Of a stretch of DNA of 10,869 nucleotides, positions 1-6,120 are shown piece by piece (within the stretch, counting starts at the first letter, position 1; each line of letters begins with the position of its first letter). The notes beneath the pieces are model-generated. The model searched no databases and was not told the origin of the DNA. It saw only the letters and a program-made list of their open reading frames with translations. Made by a program: the position numbers and the translations under genes. Source of the stretch: Candidatus Uhrbacteria bacterium RIFCSPLOWO2_02_FULL_48_12 (lineage in GTDB: Bacteria; Patescibacteriota; Patescibacteriia; GWA2-46-9); contig MGEP01000047.1 of assembly GCA_001791425.1 (NCBI GenBank), forward strand, positions 5,681-16,549. Direction: 5' to 3'.

Positions 1-1
1 C

Positions 2-1186
2 AAGGGGCGCACGGGCGCTTATCGCGACGTTAAAGTGATAAGCCGCTCTTCCGTCACAATAGAAGATGATTTGCGCCGTCGCGATTTTACGGTGAACGCC
101 TTAGCATGGAATATTTTTGAGAAACGCATGATTGATCTCGGCCTTGGTCTTAAAGATCTCAAGGCGCGCAAGTTAAGAACAGTGGGCAAGCCGGAGGATC
201 GTTTTCGTGAAGATTTTTCGCGGATGCTCAGAGGTCTTCGCTTTGCGGCCGAGTTAAATTTTTCTATTGAACCAAAAACATGGCAGGCGCTTAAATTTTT
301 AGTGAAACATCTGAATGACGTTAGGGATGGTCTTAATATTGTGCCGCGCGAGGTGCTGGCCAAAGAAATGCTCAAGACCTTTTATGCTGATCCGGTGAAA
401 GCGCTGGAGCTTTATGATAAAAGCGGCGCTCTAAATGTTTTGGTTCCGGAGATGATGCCCATGAAAACCTGCCCCCAGCCAAAACCGTATCATATGGAAG
501 GCACGGTTTGGCGCCATACTGTTTTGGCTCTTGAAGTGTTGAAATCAAAGCGCTTCAAAACTTATTTTACCGAGCGCCCAGATGCCGAGCTAATCATGGC
601 TGTTCTCTGGCATGATCTAGGTAAGCCCTATACTCTAAAAACACCCAAAGAGCATGGCGTTGATAGAATTCGTTTTGATGGCCACGATAGCGTTGGTGCT
701 AGAATGGCTAAAGAAATTGCCGAGCGGTTAAAGTTGGCCTCGCCGCCCATGGAGAGCCATTATCACGTGAACCCCGATCATTTGGAGTGGCTGATAGGCC
801 ACCACTTGCTTTTGCTTCATGACCGGGCGCGCGAGATGAAGCTGACCACAATAGAAAAATATTTTGTGCGCCATCCATTAGCCGCCAAGCTGCAGGAATT
901 GATTTTGATTGATAGTTTAGCCACCATTCCCAAGGGCGGCCGCCCGGCTCTTAATCATTTGCGAACGTTGTGGCGAACATTGAAACGCATGGGCGAGCGC
1001 AATCATCATTTACCCCCGGCTCTTCTGAATGGAGACGAACTCATGTCTGTCTTGAATATACCGAGCGGTCCCATGGTTGGATTGTTGCTTAGGCGTTTGC
1101 GCGAACAGCAATTGCTGGGGTTGGTGAAAACAAAACGTCAAGCCATAAATTTTGTACTTCGCGAACATGAAAAAACAAATATTTAA
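2..1186 (+). CDS. cca: CCA-adding enzyme / tRNA nucleotidyltransferase with HD domain, 5' partial
   Basis: This enzyme adds or repairs the 3'-terminal CCA of tRNAs from CTP and ATP. The frame is open from base 2, so the gene begins outside the window. The GTG at 35 lies inside the conserved region and is not a start. Visible parts are the class II nucleotidyltransferase motif RRDFTVNALA (about 74-106), then RFREDFSRMLRGLRFA (about 200-247), which contains the EDxxR base-selecting motif (209-223). A metal-dependent HD region follows, with His at 515 and the His-Asp pair LWHDLGKP at 611-616. The N-terminal GGxVRD and DxD catalytic part is missing because of the window edge. The gene overlaps the next one by 20 bp. 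The tRNA gene at 3208 does not encode CCA, so this organism needs the activity. A poly(A) polymerase of the same superfamily is the alternative; EDxxR and the HD domain favour the CCA enzyme. Confidence 0.9.
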   Translation, partial: KGRTGAYRDVKVISRSSVTIEDDLRRRDFTVNALAWNIFEKRMIDLGLGLKDLKARKLRTVGKPEDRFREDFSRMLRGLRFAAELNFSIEPKTWQALKFLVKHLNDVRDGLNIVPREVLAKEMLKTFYADPVKALELYDKSGALNVLVPEMMPMKTCPQPKPYHMEGTVWRHTVLALEVLKSKRFKTYFTERPDAELIMAVLWHDLGKPYTLKTPKEHGVDRIRFDGHDSVGARMAKEIAERLKLASPPMESHYHVNPDHLEWLIGHHLLLLHDRAREMKLTTIEKYFVRHPLAAKLQELILIDSLATIPKGGRPALNHLRTLWRTLKRMGERNHHLPPALLNGDELMSVLNIPSGPMVGLLLRRLREQQLLGLVKTKRQAINFVLREHEKTNI

Positions 1187-2087
1187 AGTGCCGGCAGAGT
1201 TTGCGGGCAAGCGGCTGGATATTTTTTTGACTTCGGCCCTGAAGTTGACGCGCAATCAAGTCAAAAAGATGATCACCAGCGGCTTGGTGGAAATTAATAA
1301 GAAAGCGCCCAGTGTGCATCACTGGCTAAAAGAGGGGGAGCGGATTATCGTCAAAGAAAAAATAGTCGCAAAAAAAGTTTTTCTTGAAGAGCCAGAGATA
1401 AATATCGCCGCGGAAACAGACGATTATGCCGTCATCTTAAAACCCGTCGGCCTGTTGGTCCATCCAGCCGCCGGCAACGGCGCGCCGTCATTGACCGACG
1501 CCTTAATCAAGCGCTATCCGTCCATCGTTTCCGTTGGCGACGCCTCGCGGCCGGGCCTTGTCCATCGCCTTGATAAAGATGTCGGCGGGCTTTTGGTTGC
1601 GGCCAAAACCCAAAAAATGTATGATGAACTGCAGAGGCAGTTCAAAGAACGTTTGGTTAAAAAAATTTACACCGCGCTGGTGGAGGGAGTGGTGCCACAG
1701 CCCGATGGCGTGCTTGATTTTGTGTTGGCGCGTTCCAAAACATATCCGGGCCGAATGGCCGCGCGGCCCAAGGGCCAGGATGGGCGCAGTGCCGAAACGC
1801 GCTTTACTGTTTTGCAAAGGTTCCCGCATCATACTCTACTGGAACTTAAACTCGTGACCGGCCGCACTCATCAAATTAGAGCGCATTTAAAGGCCTTTGG
1901 GCACCCAATAGTTGGCGACACTCTTTACGGCCTTAAAAAGAAAAACGTTAAAAAACCAATCGGCGATCTCGGCCGTCCCTTTCTTCAAGCAACCGCTCTT
2001 GGATTTTTTGACCTCAAAGGACAGTGGCAGGAATTCACGTCGCCGCTTGAGGGCGAGCTTCAGAATTTTTTAAATACACTCTCATGA
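1167..2087 (+). CDS. RluA-family 23S rRNA pseudouridine synthase with S4 domain (RluD/RluC-like)
   Basis: The enzyme isomerises specific uridines of structured RNA, probably 23S rRNA, to pseudouridine in the cytoplasm. The 306-aa protein has an N-terminal S4 RNA-binding domain (residues about 13-61, AGKRLDIFL onward). The catalytic motif HRLDKDVGG follows, with the nucleophile Asp at residue 136, then GRTHQIRAHL (232-241) and GHPIVGDTLYG (245-255). The usual HRLDxxTSG reads HRLDKDVGG here, so the TS pair is replaced by VG. I chose ATG 1167 over the in-frame TTG at 1152 because the S4 domain begins naturally after it and it shortens the overlap with cca. No Shine-Dalgarno is visible, so translation may be coupled to cca. 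Its stop overlaps the next gene's ATG (ATGA). Which Rlu paralogue it is cannot be decided from sequence reading alone. Confidence 0.9.
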   Translation: MKKQIFKVPAEFAGKRLDIFLTSALKLTRNQVKKMITSGLVEINKKAPSVHHWLKEGERIIVKEKIVAKKVFLEEPEINIAAETDDYAVILKPVGLLVHPAAGNGAPSLTDALIKRYPSIVSVGDASRPGLVHRLDKDVGGLLVAAKTQKMYDELQRQFKERLVKKIYTALVEGVVPQPDGVLDFVLARSKTYPGRMAARPKGQDGRSAETRFTVLQRFPHHTLLELKLVTGRTHQIRAHLKAFGHPIVGDTLYGLKKKNVKKPIGDLGRPFLQATALGFFDLKGQWQEFTSPLEGELQNFLNTLS

Positions 2088-2659
2088 AGAGACAAGGAAC
2101 ATTATTTTTATTGGTGGGGCCATCGCGCGTGGGCAAAGATTCCATTTTGCGCGGTCTTCTTAAAATGAAATCACTGAAATTGCGTAAGTTGGTAACGATG
2201 ACCACTCGCCAGAAAAGAGCCGGCGAAATCAGCGGTAAAACCTATCATTATGTGTCAGAAGAAATGTTTTTGCGAAAAATTAAAAATAAAGAATTTTTGG
2301 AATGGGCGCCGGTTAGAAACCACCGTTTTGGCACGCCTCGACGGCCTCTGCTAAATTGGCTGGCGGCCGGCCATGATGTTATTCAGCAGGTTGACGTGCG
2401 CGGCGCGGATGCGCTTTGCCGTTTGCAGTTATTAAAGACAGTGACTATTTTTATTCTCCCTGGATCCATGGAAGAATTAAAGGAGCGTCTTAACCATCAT
2501 GTTTTTTCTCCTGAACAGCGCCGCGTCCGCTGGGCCGAGACCCTGCGCGAATTAAAAAAACAGACCGAATACGACTATCGGGTGGTGAATGCCCGGGGCG
2601 AACTGCACACGGCCATTGCCGAAGTTGCGGAAATTATCAAGGCCACCAAGGGCCATTGA
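2084..2659 (+). CDS. gmk: Guanylate kinase-like protein with a GKDS P-loop
   Basis: This is probably guanylate kinase (GMP + ATP to GDP + ADP), feeding the GTP/dGTP pools. The 191-aa length fits the family. Family motifs are present in order: P-loop GPSRVGKDS (12-20), TTRQKRAGE (40-48), Tyr54, LEW with Glu73, FGTP (82-85), VDVRGA with Asp104, an Arg-rich lid around 146-149, and YDYRVVN (163-169). The GMP-binding Arg42, Arg45, Tyr54, Glu73 and Asp104 are all kept. The P-loop is odd: the Ser/Thr after GK is Asp (GKDS), as I recall for ribose 1,5-bisphosphate phosphokinase PhnN, while the rest is guanylate-kinase-like. The usual YGTS acceptor motif is FGTP. The ATG overlaps the preceding stop by 4 bp and there is no Shine-Dalgarno, so translation is probably coupled. 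A PhnN-like activity is the main alternative. Confidence 0.83.
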   Translation: MKRQGTLFLLVGPSRVGKDSILRGLLKMKSLKLRKLVTMTTRQKRAGEISGKTYHYVSEEMFLRKIKNKEFLEWAPVRNHRFGTPRRPLLNWLAAGHDVIQQVDVRGADALCRLQLLKTVTIFILPGSMEELKERLNHHVFSPEQRRVRWAETLRELKKQTEYDYRVVNARGELHTAIAEVAEIIKATKGH

Positions 2660-2684
2660 CCCTTTGTATAAATTAGTTTATTAT
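2656..2684 (+). promoter_or_regulatory. Sigma70-type promoter for rplS
   Basis: TTGACC (2656-2661) and TATTAT (2679-2684) are separated by exactly 17 bp. Each hexamer is one base off consensus. The -35 overlaps the stop of the guanylate kinase gene. Transcription would start near 2691, giving rplS a leader of about 39 nt. Confidence 0.6.
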
Positions 2685-2694
2685 ATTGACGCTT

Positions 2695-2712
2695 GATCCC
2701 CATGAGGGGGTC
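2695..2712 (+). promoter_or_regulatory. Hairpin at the 5' end of the rplS leader
   Basis: GATCCCC (2695-2701) pairs with GGGGGTC (2706-2712) across the loop ATGA, giving seven pairs including one T·G. TTTAATTT follows. If the promoter at 2656-2684 is used, the hairpin forms at the very start of the rplS mRNA. It could stabilise the message, act in autoregulation, or be a terminator for the upstream operon; the T-rich tail is too broken for a confident terminator. Confidence 0.45.
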
Positions 2713-2729
2713 TTTAATTTCAAAAGATT

Positions 2730-3065
2730 ATGAGCGACAAAAAAGTTATTTATCCTGCTGTTCAGCCCGGTACGTTAATTAGAGTGCATCAAAAGATTAA
2801 AGAGACAACGCCCAAGGGCGAAGAAAAGGAGCGCGTGCAGGTGTTTGAGGGCACAGTGCTCGCCCGTCGGCACGGCTCAGAGCCGGGTGCGACCATTACC
2901 GTCAGAAAAATTTCCGAAGGTATTGGCGTAGAAAAAATTTATCCTTTGCATATGCCCTCAATTACGAAGATTGATGTTAAAAAACGATACCGCGTGCGTC
3001 GTGCCAAGTTGAATTTCCTTAGAACTTCCAAGAAAAAATTGACGGAGATAAAAGAAAAGAGATAG
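2730..3065 (+). CDS. rplS: 50S ribosomal protein L19
   Basis: L19 is a structural protein of the large ribosomal subunit near the 30S-50S interface. The 111-aa product is close to the usual 115 or so and has the family pattern throughout: PGTLIRVHQKI, ERVQVFEGTVLARR, ATITVRKISEGIGVEKIYPLHMP and a C-terminal RRAKLNFLR. ATG 2730 is the only reasonable start and has no Shine-Dalgarno within normal reach; the G5 run at 2706-2710 is about 20 nt upstream and sits in a hairpin. The gene stands alone with its own promoter, not in the rpsP-rimM-trmD-rplS operon known from E. coli. It is followed by an inverted repeat and the tRNA-Leu gene. Confidence 0.97.
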   Translation: MSDKKVIYPAVQPGTLIRVHQKIKETTPKGEEKERVQVFEGTVLARRHGSEPGATITVRKISEGIGVEKIYPLHMPSITKIDVKKRYRVRRAKLNFLRTSKKKLTEIKEKR

Positions 3066-3106
3066 CGTATTTGGCAGTTTAGATTTTCTTAGTTTTTGTC
3101 AGTATT

Positions 3107-3132
3107 AACATTCGCACGAATAAGCGAATGTT
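3107..3132. repeat. Perfect 9-bp inverted repeat downstream of rplS
   Basis: AACATTCGC (3107-3115) and GCGAATGTT (3124-3132) form a perfect stem around an 8-nt loop. No T-run follows on either strand, so it is not a canonical intrinsic terminator. It may still mark the 3' end of the rplS message as a processing or stability hairpin. Confidence 0.5.
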
Positions 3133-3185
3133 GAACGATGAGGGGTTGGGGAGATGGAGGAGTGGTTTAAGTGGGATAGGTATTT

Positions 3186-3191
3186 TATAAT
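3186..3191 (+). promoter_or_regulatory. -10 element of the tRNA-Leu promoter
   Basis: A perfect TATAAT ends 16 nt before the first base of the tRNA. Transcription would start near 3198 and leave a 10-nt 5' leader for RNase P to remove. No good -35 is present at 16-18 bp; TGGTTT at 3163 is a poor match. Confidence 0.5.
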
Positions 3192-3207
3192 AAAGCTATT
3201 GAATTGT

Positions 3208-3292
3208 GCGCGGGTGGCGAAATTTGGTACACGCACTACCTTGAGGTGGTAGCGCCCGCAAGGGCTTGGGGGTTCAAGTCCCCCCCCGCGCA
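3208..3292 (+). tRNA. tRNA-Leu (anticodon GAG)
   Basis: The 85-nt gene folds as a class II tRNA. The acceptor stem GCGCGGG (3208-3214) pairs with CCCGCGC and the discriminator A is at 3292. The D-loop contains GG. The anticodon stem CTACC/GGTAG (3236-3240, 3248-3252) holds the loop TTGAGGT, with anticodon GAG at 3243-3245, which reads CUC/CUU leucine codons. A long variable arm (CCC GCAA GGG) typical of Leu/Ser precedes the T stem GGGGG/CCCCC with loop TTCAAGT. CCA is not encoded; AAT follows the discriminator, so it must be added after transcription. It sits on the same strand as rplS but has its own -10 element. Confidence 0.96.
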
Positions 3293-3352
3293 AATCTGGT
3301 CTATTGTTGATGGAGCAAGCAGAGTCGTTTTTATCAGTTTCAATATTTTCAA

Positions 3353-3835
3353 ATGAGAAAATCAGGATTCAAACCCAAGCTTGGCCAAGTTGATTACACT
3401 GGCATTCGCTGGGCGCCGGTCATCAACTGCGTGGTCAAGCACAAAGATAAAATTTTGATTGTCAAAAGAAGCGAGAAGATGAAACTGTATCCGAATTATT
3501 GGAATGGCATTTCCGGTTTTTTGGATGACGAAAAAAGTTTGGAAGAAAAAGTTAAGGATGAATTGAAAGAAGAAGCAGGCATTGCACCCGAAGATATAAT
3601 CTCTATAAGAGTCGGGCAAATTTTTGACGAAGAAGCACCAAAATACAATAAAACTTGGATAGTCCATCCAGTGCTTGTGGAAGTTAAGACCAACAAAGTT
3701 AAACTTGACTCAGAGGCGCAAAAATACCAATGGGTTGGGCTTAAAGAAGCGAGAAATTTTGAACTTCTGCCGGGGTTTGGCAAAGTGTTGGATGCTCTAT
3801 TCCCCGGCGCGAGCGAGGAGGGCGGCACTTGCTAA
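3353..3835 (+). CDS. Nudix hydrolase with a divergent Nudix box
   Basis: Nudix proteins cleave nucleoside diphosphates linked to another group, using a divalent metal held by the Nudix box. The 160-aa protein is a single Nudix fold: a strand start INCVVKHKDKILIVKRS (24-40), WNGISGFLDD, and the box at Gly55-Ile77. Gly55, Glu70, Glu73, Glu74, Gly76 and Ile77 match the 23-residue pattern Gx5Ex7REUxEExGU. The first conserved Glu is Lys61 (a Glu lies one residue earlier) and the conserved Arg is Asp69. The metal-binding glutamates remain, so activity is plausible. Substrate is not predictable; housecleaning of oxidised or damaged nucleotides is only a family-based guess. ATG 3353 has no Shine-Dalgarno. 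The last ten or so residues (PGASEEGGTC) come from a short GC-rich stretch and may be a recent extension. Confidence 0.88.
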   Translation: MRKSGFKPKLGQVDYTGIRWAPVINCVVKHKDKILIVKRSEKMKLYPNYWNGISGFLDDEKSLEEKVKDELKEEAGIAPEDIISIRVGQIFDEEAPKYNKTWIVHPVLVEVKTNKVKLDSEAQKYQWVGLKEARNFELLPGFGKVLDALFPGASEEGGTC

Positions 3836-3863
3836 AAATTATTATTGCGGTAATATCATAGAG

Positions 3864-3879
3864 CGCTAAGATCTTAGCG
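3864..3879. repeat. 16-bp perfect palindrome
   Basis: CGCTAAGATCTTAGCG is self-complementary with no spacer. It lies 28 bp after the Nudix stop and about 60 bp before the next start. A fully symmetric site without a loop suits a dimeric DNA-binding protein better than an RNA hairpin, but a terminator remnant is possible. No T-run follows. Confidence 0.5.
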
Positions 3880-3940
3880 GGTAGATTAAAAAGCCCAGTT
3901 TTCCCGTCATTTAATTTATTTATTCATTAAGCTAATACCT

Positions 3941-4189
3941 ATGGATAAGGTAATTGGCAAGGTGGTCCACTGGTATGACCGAGCGAGTGTGGCCGTGGTC
4001 AAGCTGGCTCACCCCCTCAAGGTCGGCGATCGCATCAAGGTAAGCAAGGGCGATCACGAGTTTGAGGAAGCGGTTGGCTCAATGCAGGTGAACCACGAAG
4101 ACATTGCCTCGGGCAAGGCCGGAGAGGAAGTAGCTATCAAGCTCTCCCAAGGGACCAAAGACGGTGCGGTCGTTTCTCTTGCGGAATAA
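3941..4189 (+). CDS. Small EF-Tu domain II-like protein (translation elongation factor-like)
   Basis: This 82-aa protein matches the beta-barrel of translation GTPase domain II: IGKVVHWYDRASVAVVKLAHPLKVGD followed by a strand-turn-strand half with GEEVAIKLS and DGAVV. It is a free-standing domain with no GTPase part. As I recall, similar small proteins occur widely in archaea and candidate-phylum bacteria and are annotated 'translation elongation factor-like'; their role is not established. The start ATG 3941 is the first codon of the fold and has no Shine-Dalgarno. Lysine is encoded almost only by AAG, unlike the AAA-rich neighbours, which could reflect high expression. A probable terminator begins right at its stop codon. 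Confidence 0.8.
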   Translation: MDKVIGKVVHWYDRASVAVVKLAHPLKVGDRIKVSKGDHEFEEAVGSMQVNHEDIASGKAGEEVAIKLSQGTKDGAVVSLAE

Positions 4190-4225
4190 CTAAGGACCTC
4201 TCGCGGCGCGCCTTAAGTTCTTTTT
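4188..4225 (+). terminator. Probable intrinsic terminator of the EF-Tu-domain-like gene
   Basis: AACTAAGG (4188-4195, overlapping the stop codon) pairs with CCTTAAGTT (4211-4219) with one bulged base. The 15-nt loop contains CGCGGCGCG, which can pair internally. CTTTTTG follows directly. The bulge and large loop lower confidence. Confidence 0.5.
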
Positions 4226-4290
4226 GCTTCCAGCAAAAGGGGAGATCTTTTGTAGTTAAAAAGCGGTCAACGCGAGTCGTTGCGTAGGAT

Positions 4291-4319
4291 TTGAAAAAAT
4301 TGTTAAATGCTGATAGGAT
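4291..4319 (+). promoter_or_regulatory. Promoter of the small-membrane-protein/purB unit
   Basis: TTGAAA (4291-4296) and TAGGAT (4314-4319) are 17 bp apart, and TG at 4311-4312 gives an extended -10. The predicted start is near 4326, about 57 nt before the ATG at 4383. It lies just after the preceding terminator, as expected for a new unit. Confidence 0.5.
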
Positions 4320-4382
4320 GTGGACTGGCAGAACCACAGTTTTTTGTTGACCAAGAACGTCCTTTGAAAGGAGGAAATACGA

Positions 4383-4611
4383 ATGGGTGCATTCATCAGT
4401 TTATTGCTGTTGTTGTTTCTCGTTTTTTTTGCTGACGGGTCTGATGATCTGTTCTCTCATATTGATTGAATTAGGCACCAGCGGGAAAAGCAAAATCAGA
4501 GATGACCTAACAGTTCTGTGGCGGCTTATCTTCGTGCGCATGCGTCGTCAATTAAGGAGATTAAGAAGACGAATAGCGAGGAGGACACATGAAAACAGGC
4601 GATCAGTTTGA
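4383..4611 (+). pseudogene. Small membrane protein, frame interrupted at a T8 run
   Basis: A perfect Shine-Dalgarno AAAGGAGG (4367-4374) sits 8 nt before ATG 4383. That frame encodes MGAFISLLLLLFLVFF and then leaves the membrane pattern, stopping at 4467-4469 after 28 residues. The frame one base further on is open from 4387 to the stop at 4611 and continues the hydrophobic helix (LLTGLMICSLILIELG) into a very Arg-rich tail. Removing one T from the run at 4423-4430 joins them into one roughly 75-aa protein with a single membrane helix and a basic cytoplasmic tail. So this is a recent frameshift, a homopolymer sequencing error, or a +1 slippage site. Its tail overlaps the start of purB by 23 nt, and purB's Shine-Dalgarno lies inside its Arg codons. 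I do not recognise the family. The alternative is that the 28-aa frame is a complete leader peptide. Confidence 0.5.
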
Positions 4612-5965
4612 CAGTCTCTCGCCGATTGACTATCGGTACTGGGATGAGGAAGCGGCAAAGTATCTCTCCGAAAACGGGTTTACCCGCTACAAGCTTCTAG
4701 TGGAGCTTGCGCTTGTGAGAGTACTTGCGCGCCGCGGAATCTGTTCTTATGCAGTGGTGAAGGAAGTTGAAGCGGCCTGTGGGCAGATAACGACTACCGA
4801 GGTGTACGAAGAAGAAAATAGGATTCAACATGATGTCCGCGCGCTCGTGAATTGCATTCGCGCCAAAGTGAGTGCCGCCGCGAAGCTGTACATCCATCTG
4901 ACGGCAACCTCGAACGATATCATTGATTCGGCGAACGCTGTTCGATCTCGGAATGCCATCGAGAGGGTACTTATCCCAACACTCACAAAGCTGGAAGGAG
5001 TACTCGTTGATATTACGCTCCGCGAAGCGGAAACAGTGCAGGTCGGCCGGACGCATGGCCAGCACGCGGTTCCAATCACGTTCGGCTTCGCCATAGCTGG
5101 ATACGTTAGCCGCCTCGGTGATTCGATTGAAACACTGAAAGCGCTGGCGGAAAAACTTCCGGGTAAGTTTTCGGGAGCAGTCGGCGCATACAACGCCCAA
5201 TCGCTCTTCTTCGATGATCCCGAAGAATTTGAGCACGAAGTACTCGCTGAACTTGGCCTCGCGCCGGCCGAATGTTCCACGCAAGTTGTGCCGCCGGAGG
5301 CAATGACGCGGCTACTCTGTGAAGTAACAGTCGCGGCGGGCATACTCGCGAATCTCGCTGATGATATGCGAAATCTCCAGCGGACGGAAATTGGAGAAGT
5401 TGGCGAAGAGTTTGAGGCGGCGCAAGTCGGTTCATCAACCATGCCGCAAAAACGCAACCCCATCAATTTTGAAAACGTCAAGAGTTGTTGGAAGATCGTC
5501 GCGCCGCGCATGGTGACAGTGTTCATGGATCAAATCAGCGAACACCAAAGAGATATGACAAACGGCGGCTCTATTCGGACACATCCGGAAATCATCGCCT
5601 ACATGGTTCACATGGCGAAGCGCCTCGCGCGAACCATGAAAAAGCTCACTGTTGACCGCGCCAGCTTGGAACGCAACCTCGCCATGCAAAAGGGTTTGGT
5701 GGCGGCCGAGCCGCTCTACATCATTCTTGCCGCGCAGGGACACTCTGACGCGCACGAGAAGGTGCGGAAGCTCACGCTTCAAGCCCAGCGCGAGAAGCGG
5801 CCGCTTGAAGAAGTCGTTATCAGCGATGCGGAAATGCAGCCGTATCTCGAGAAGATGACACCGTATCAGAGGCAGATTCTCTCAAATCCATCTCTCTATA
5901 CCGGCATCGCCGCCAAGAAAGCTAAGGCAGTCGCGTTGCACTGGAAGCAAAAACTCGAACTCTAG
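4589..5965 (+). CDS. purB: Adenylosuccinate lyase
   Basis: The enzyme splits adenylosuccinate to AMP and fumarate, and SAICAR to AICAR and fumarate, in purine synthesis; the active form of the family is a homotetramer. The 458-aa length equals the E. coli type. Motifs: SPIDYRY near the N terminus (10-17), His81 in IQHDVRA, TATSNDIID (105-113), GRTHGQHAVPITFG (153-166) with the catalytic His region, and the fumarase-superfamily loop GSSTMPQKRNP (281-291) with the catalytic Ser. QRDMTNGGS (320-328) corresponds to QRDLTDS in E. coli PurB. This argues against argininosuccinate lyase (GSSxMPQKKNPD) and carboxymuconate cycloisomerase. The start ATG 4589 has a strong Shine-Dalgarno GAGGAGG (4578-4584), unusual in this window. 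Lysine is mostly AAG. It is co-transcribed with the small membrane ORF and ends in a strong terminator. Confidence 0.94.
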   Translation: MKTGDQFDSLSPIDYRYWDEEAAKYLSENGFTRYKLLVELALVRVLARRGICSYAVVKEVEAACGQITTTEVYEEENRIQHDVRALVNCIRAKVSAAAKLYIHLTATSNDIIDSANAVRSRNAIERVLIPTLTKLEGVLVDITLREAETVQVGRTHGQHAVPITFGFAIAGYVSRLGDSIETLKALAEKLPGKFSGAVGAYNAQSLFFDDPEEFEHEVLAELGLAPAECSTQVVPPEAMTRLLCEVTVAAGILANLADDMRNLQRTEIGEVGEEFEAAQVGSSTMPQKRNPINFENVKSCWKIVAPRMVTVFMDQISEHQRDMTNGGSIRTHPEIIAYMVHMAKRLARTMKKLTVDRASLERNLAMQKGLVAAEPLYIILAAQGHSDAHEKVRKLTLQAQREKRPLEEVVISDAEMQPYLEKMTPYQRQILSNPSLYTGIAAKKAKAVALHWKQKLEL

Positions 5966-5975
5966 TCCAACCCAT

Positions 5976-6010
5976 GGGCGTTGCCGCAAACACGGCAACG
6001 CCCCTTTTTT
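5976..6010 (+). terminator. Strong intrinsic terminator of purB
   Basis: GGGCGTTGCCG (5976-5986) pairs perfectly with CGGCAACGCCC (5993-6003) around the loop CAAACA. One C and then six T follow. The 11-bp perfect GC-rich stem makes this the clearest terminator in the window. Confidence 0.93.
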
Positions 6011-6038
6011 ATCCCCGCACCTTCCCAAATCCCCCCCG

Positions 6039-6054
6039 CCCCGCTATGGCGGGG
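6039..6054. repeat. GC-rich hairpin, CCCCGC-TATG-GCGGGG
   Basis: Six perfect pairs around a tetraloop, followed by GCGAGG. Similar C4GC/GCG4 hairpins occur at 6767-6782, 8122-8142 and 9614-9631, all in intergenic DNA, which suggests a dispersed REP-like family. Confidence 0.55.
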
Positions 6055-6096
6055 GCGAGGAACTTCATTATTGGTTCTTGACCAATCATTGCTCAA

Positions 6097-6120
6097 TATC
6101 ATCATACTAGTATGATGATA
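6097..6120. repeat. 24-bp perfect palindrome, copy 1
   Basis: The left half TATCATCATACT is followed directly by its exact reverse complement, centred on the CTAG within ACTAGT. A -35-like TTGACC at 6078-6083 lies 19 bp before CATACT inside the palindrome, so it might be an operator over a promoter. A second copy lies at 6291-6314. Confidence 0.85.

Noticed and set aside
35..37. GTG 35 as the start of the CCA-adding enzyme
   Set aside because: The frame is open upstream to the window edge and the catalytic nucleotidyltransferase N terminus must precede this point.
3105..3293. 62-aa minus-strand frame over tRNA-Leu
   Set aside because: It is antisense to the tRNA; GGLEPPSP-type peptides are a known artefact of tRNA genes.
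4423..4433. Programmed -1 frameshift at TTTTTTT in the small membrane ORF
   Set aside because: The -1 frame reads TGC TGA right after the run and stops, so only a +1 shift or a one-base indel restores a long frame.
4825..5526. 233-aa frame on the minus strand inside purB
   Set aside because: It lies wholly antisense to a clear purB, has Ser/Arg-rich shadow composition and no domain.
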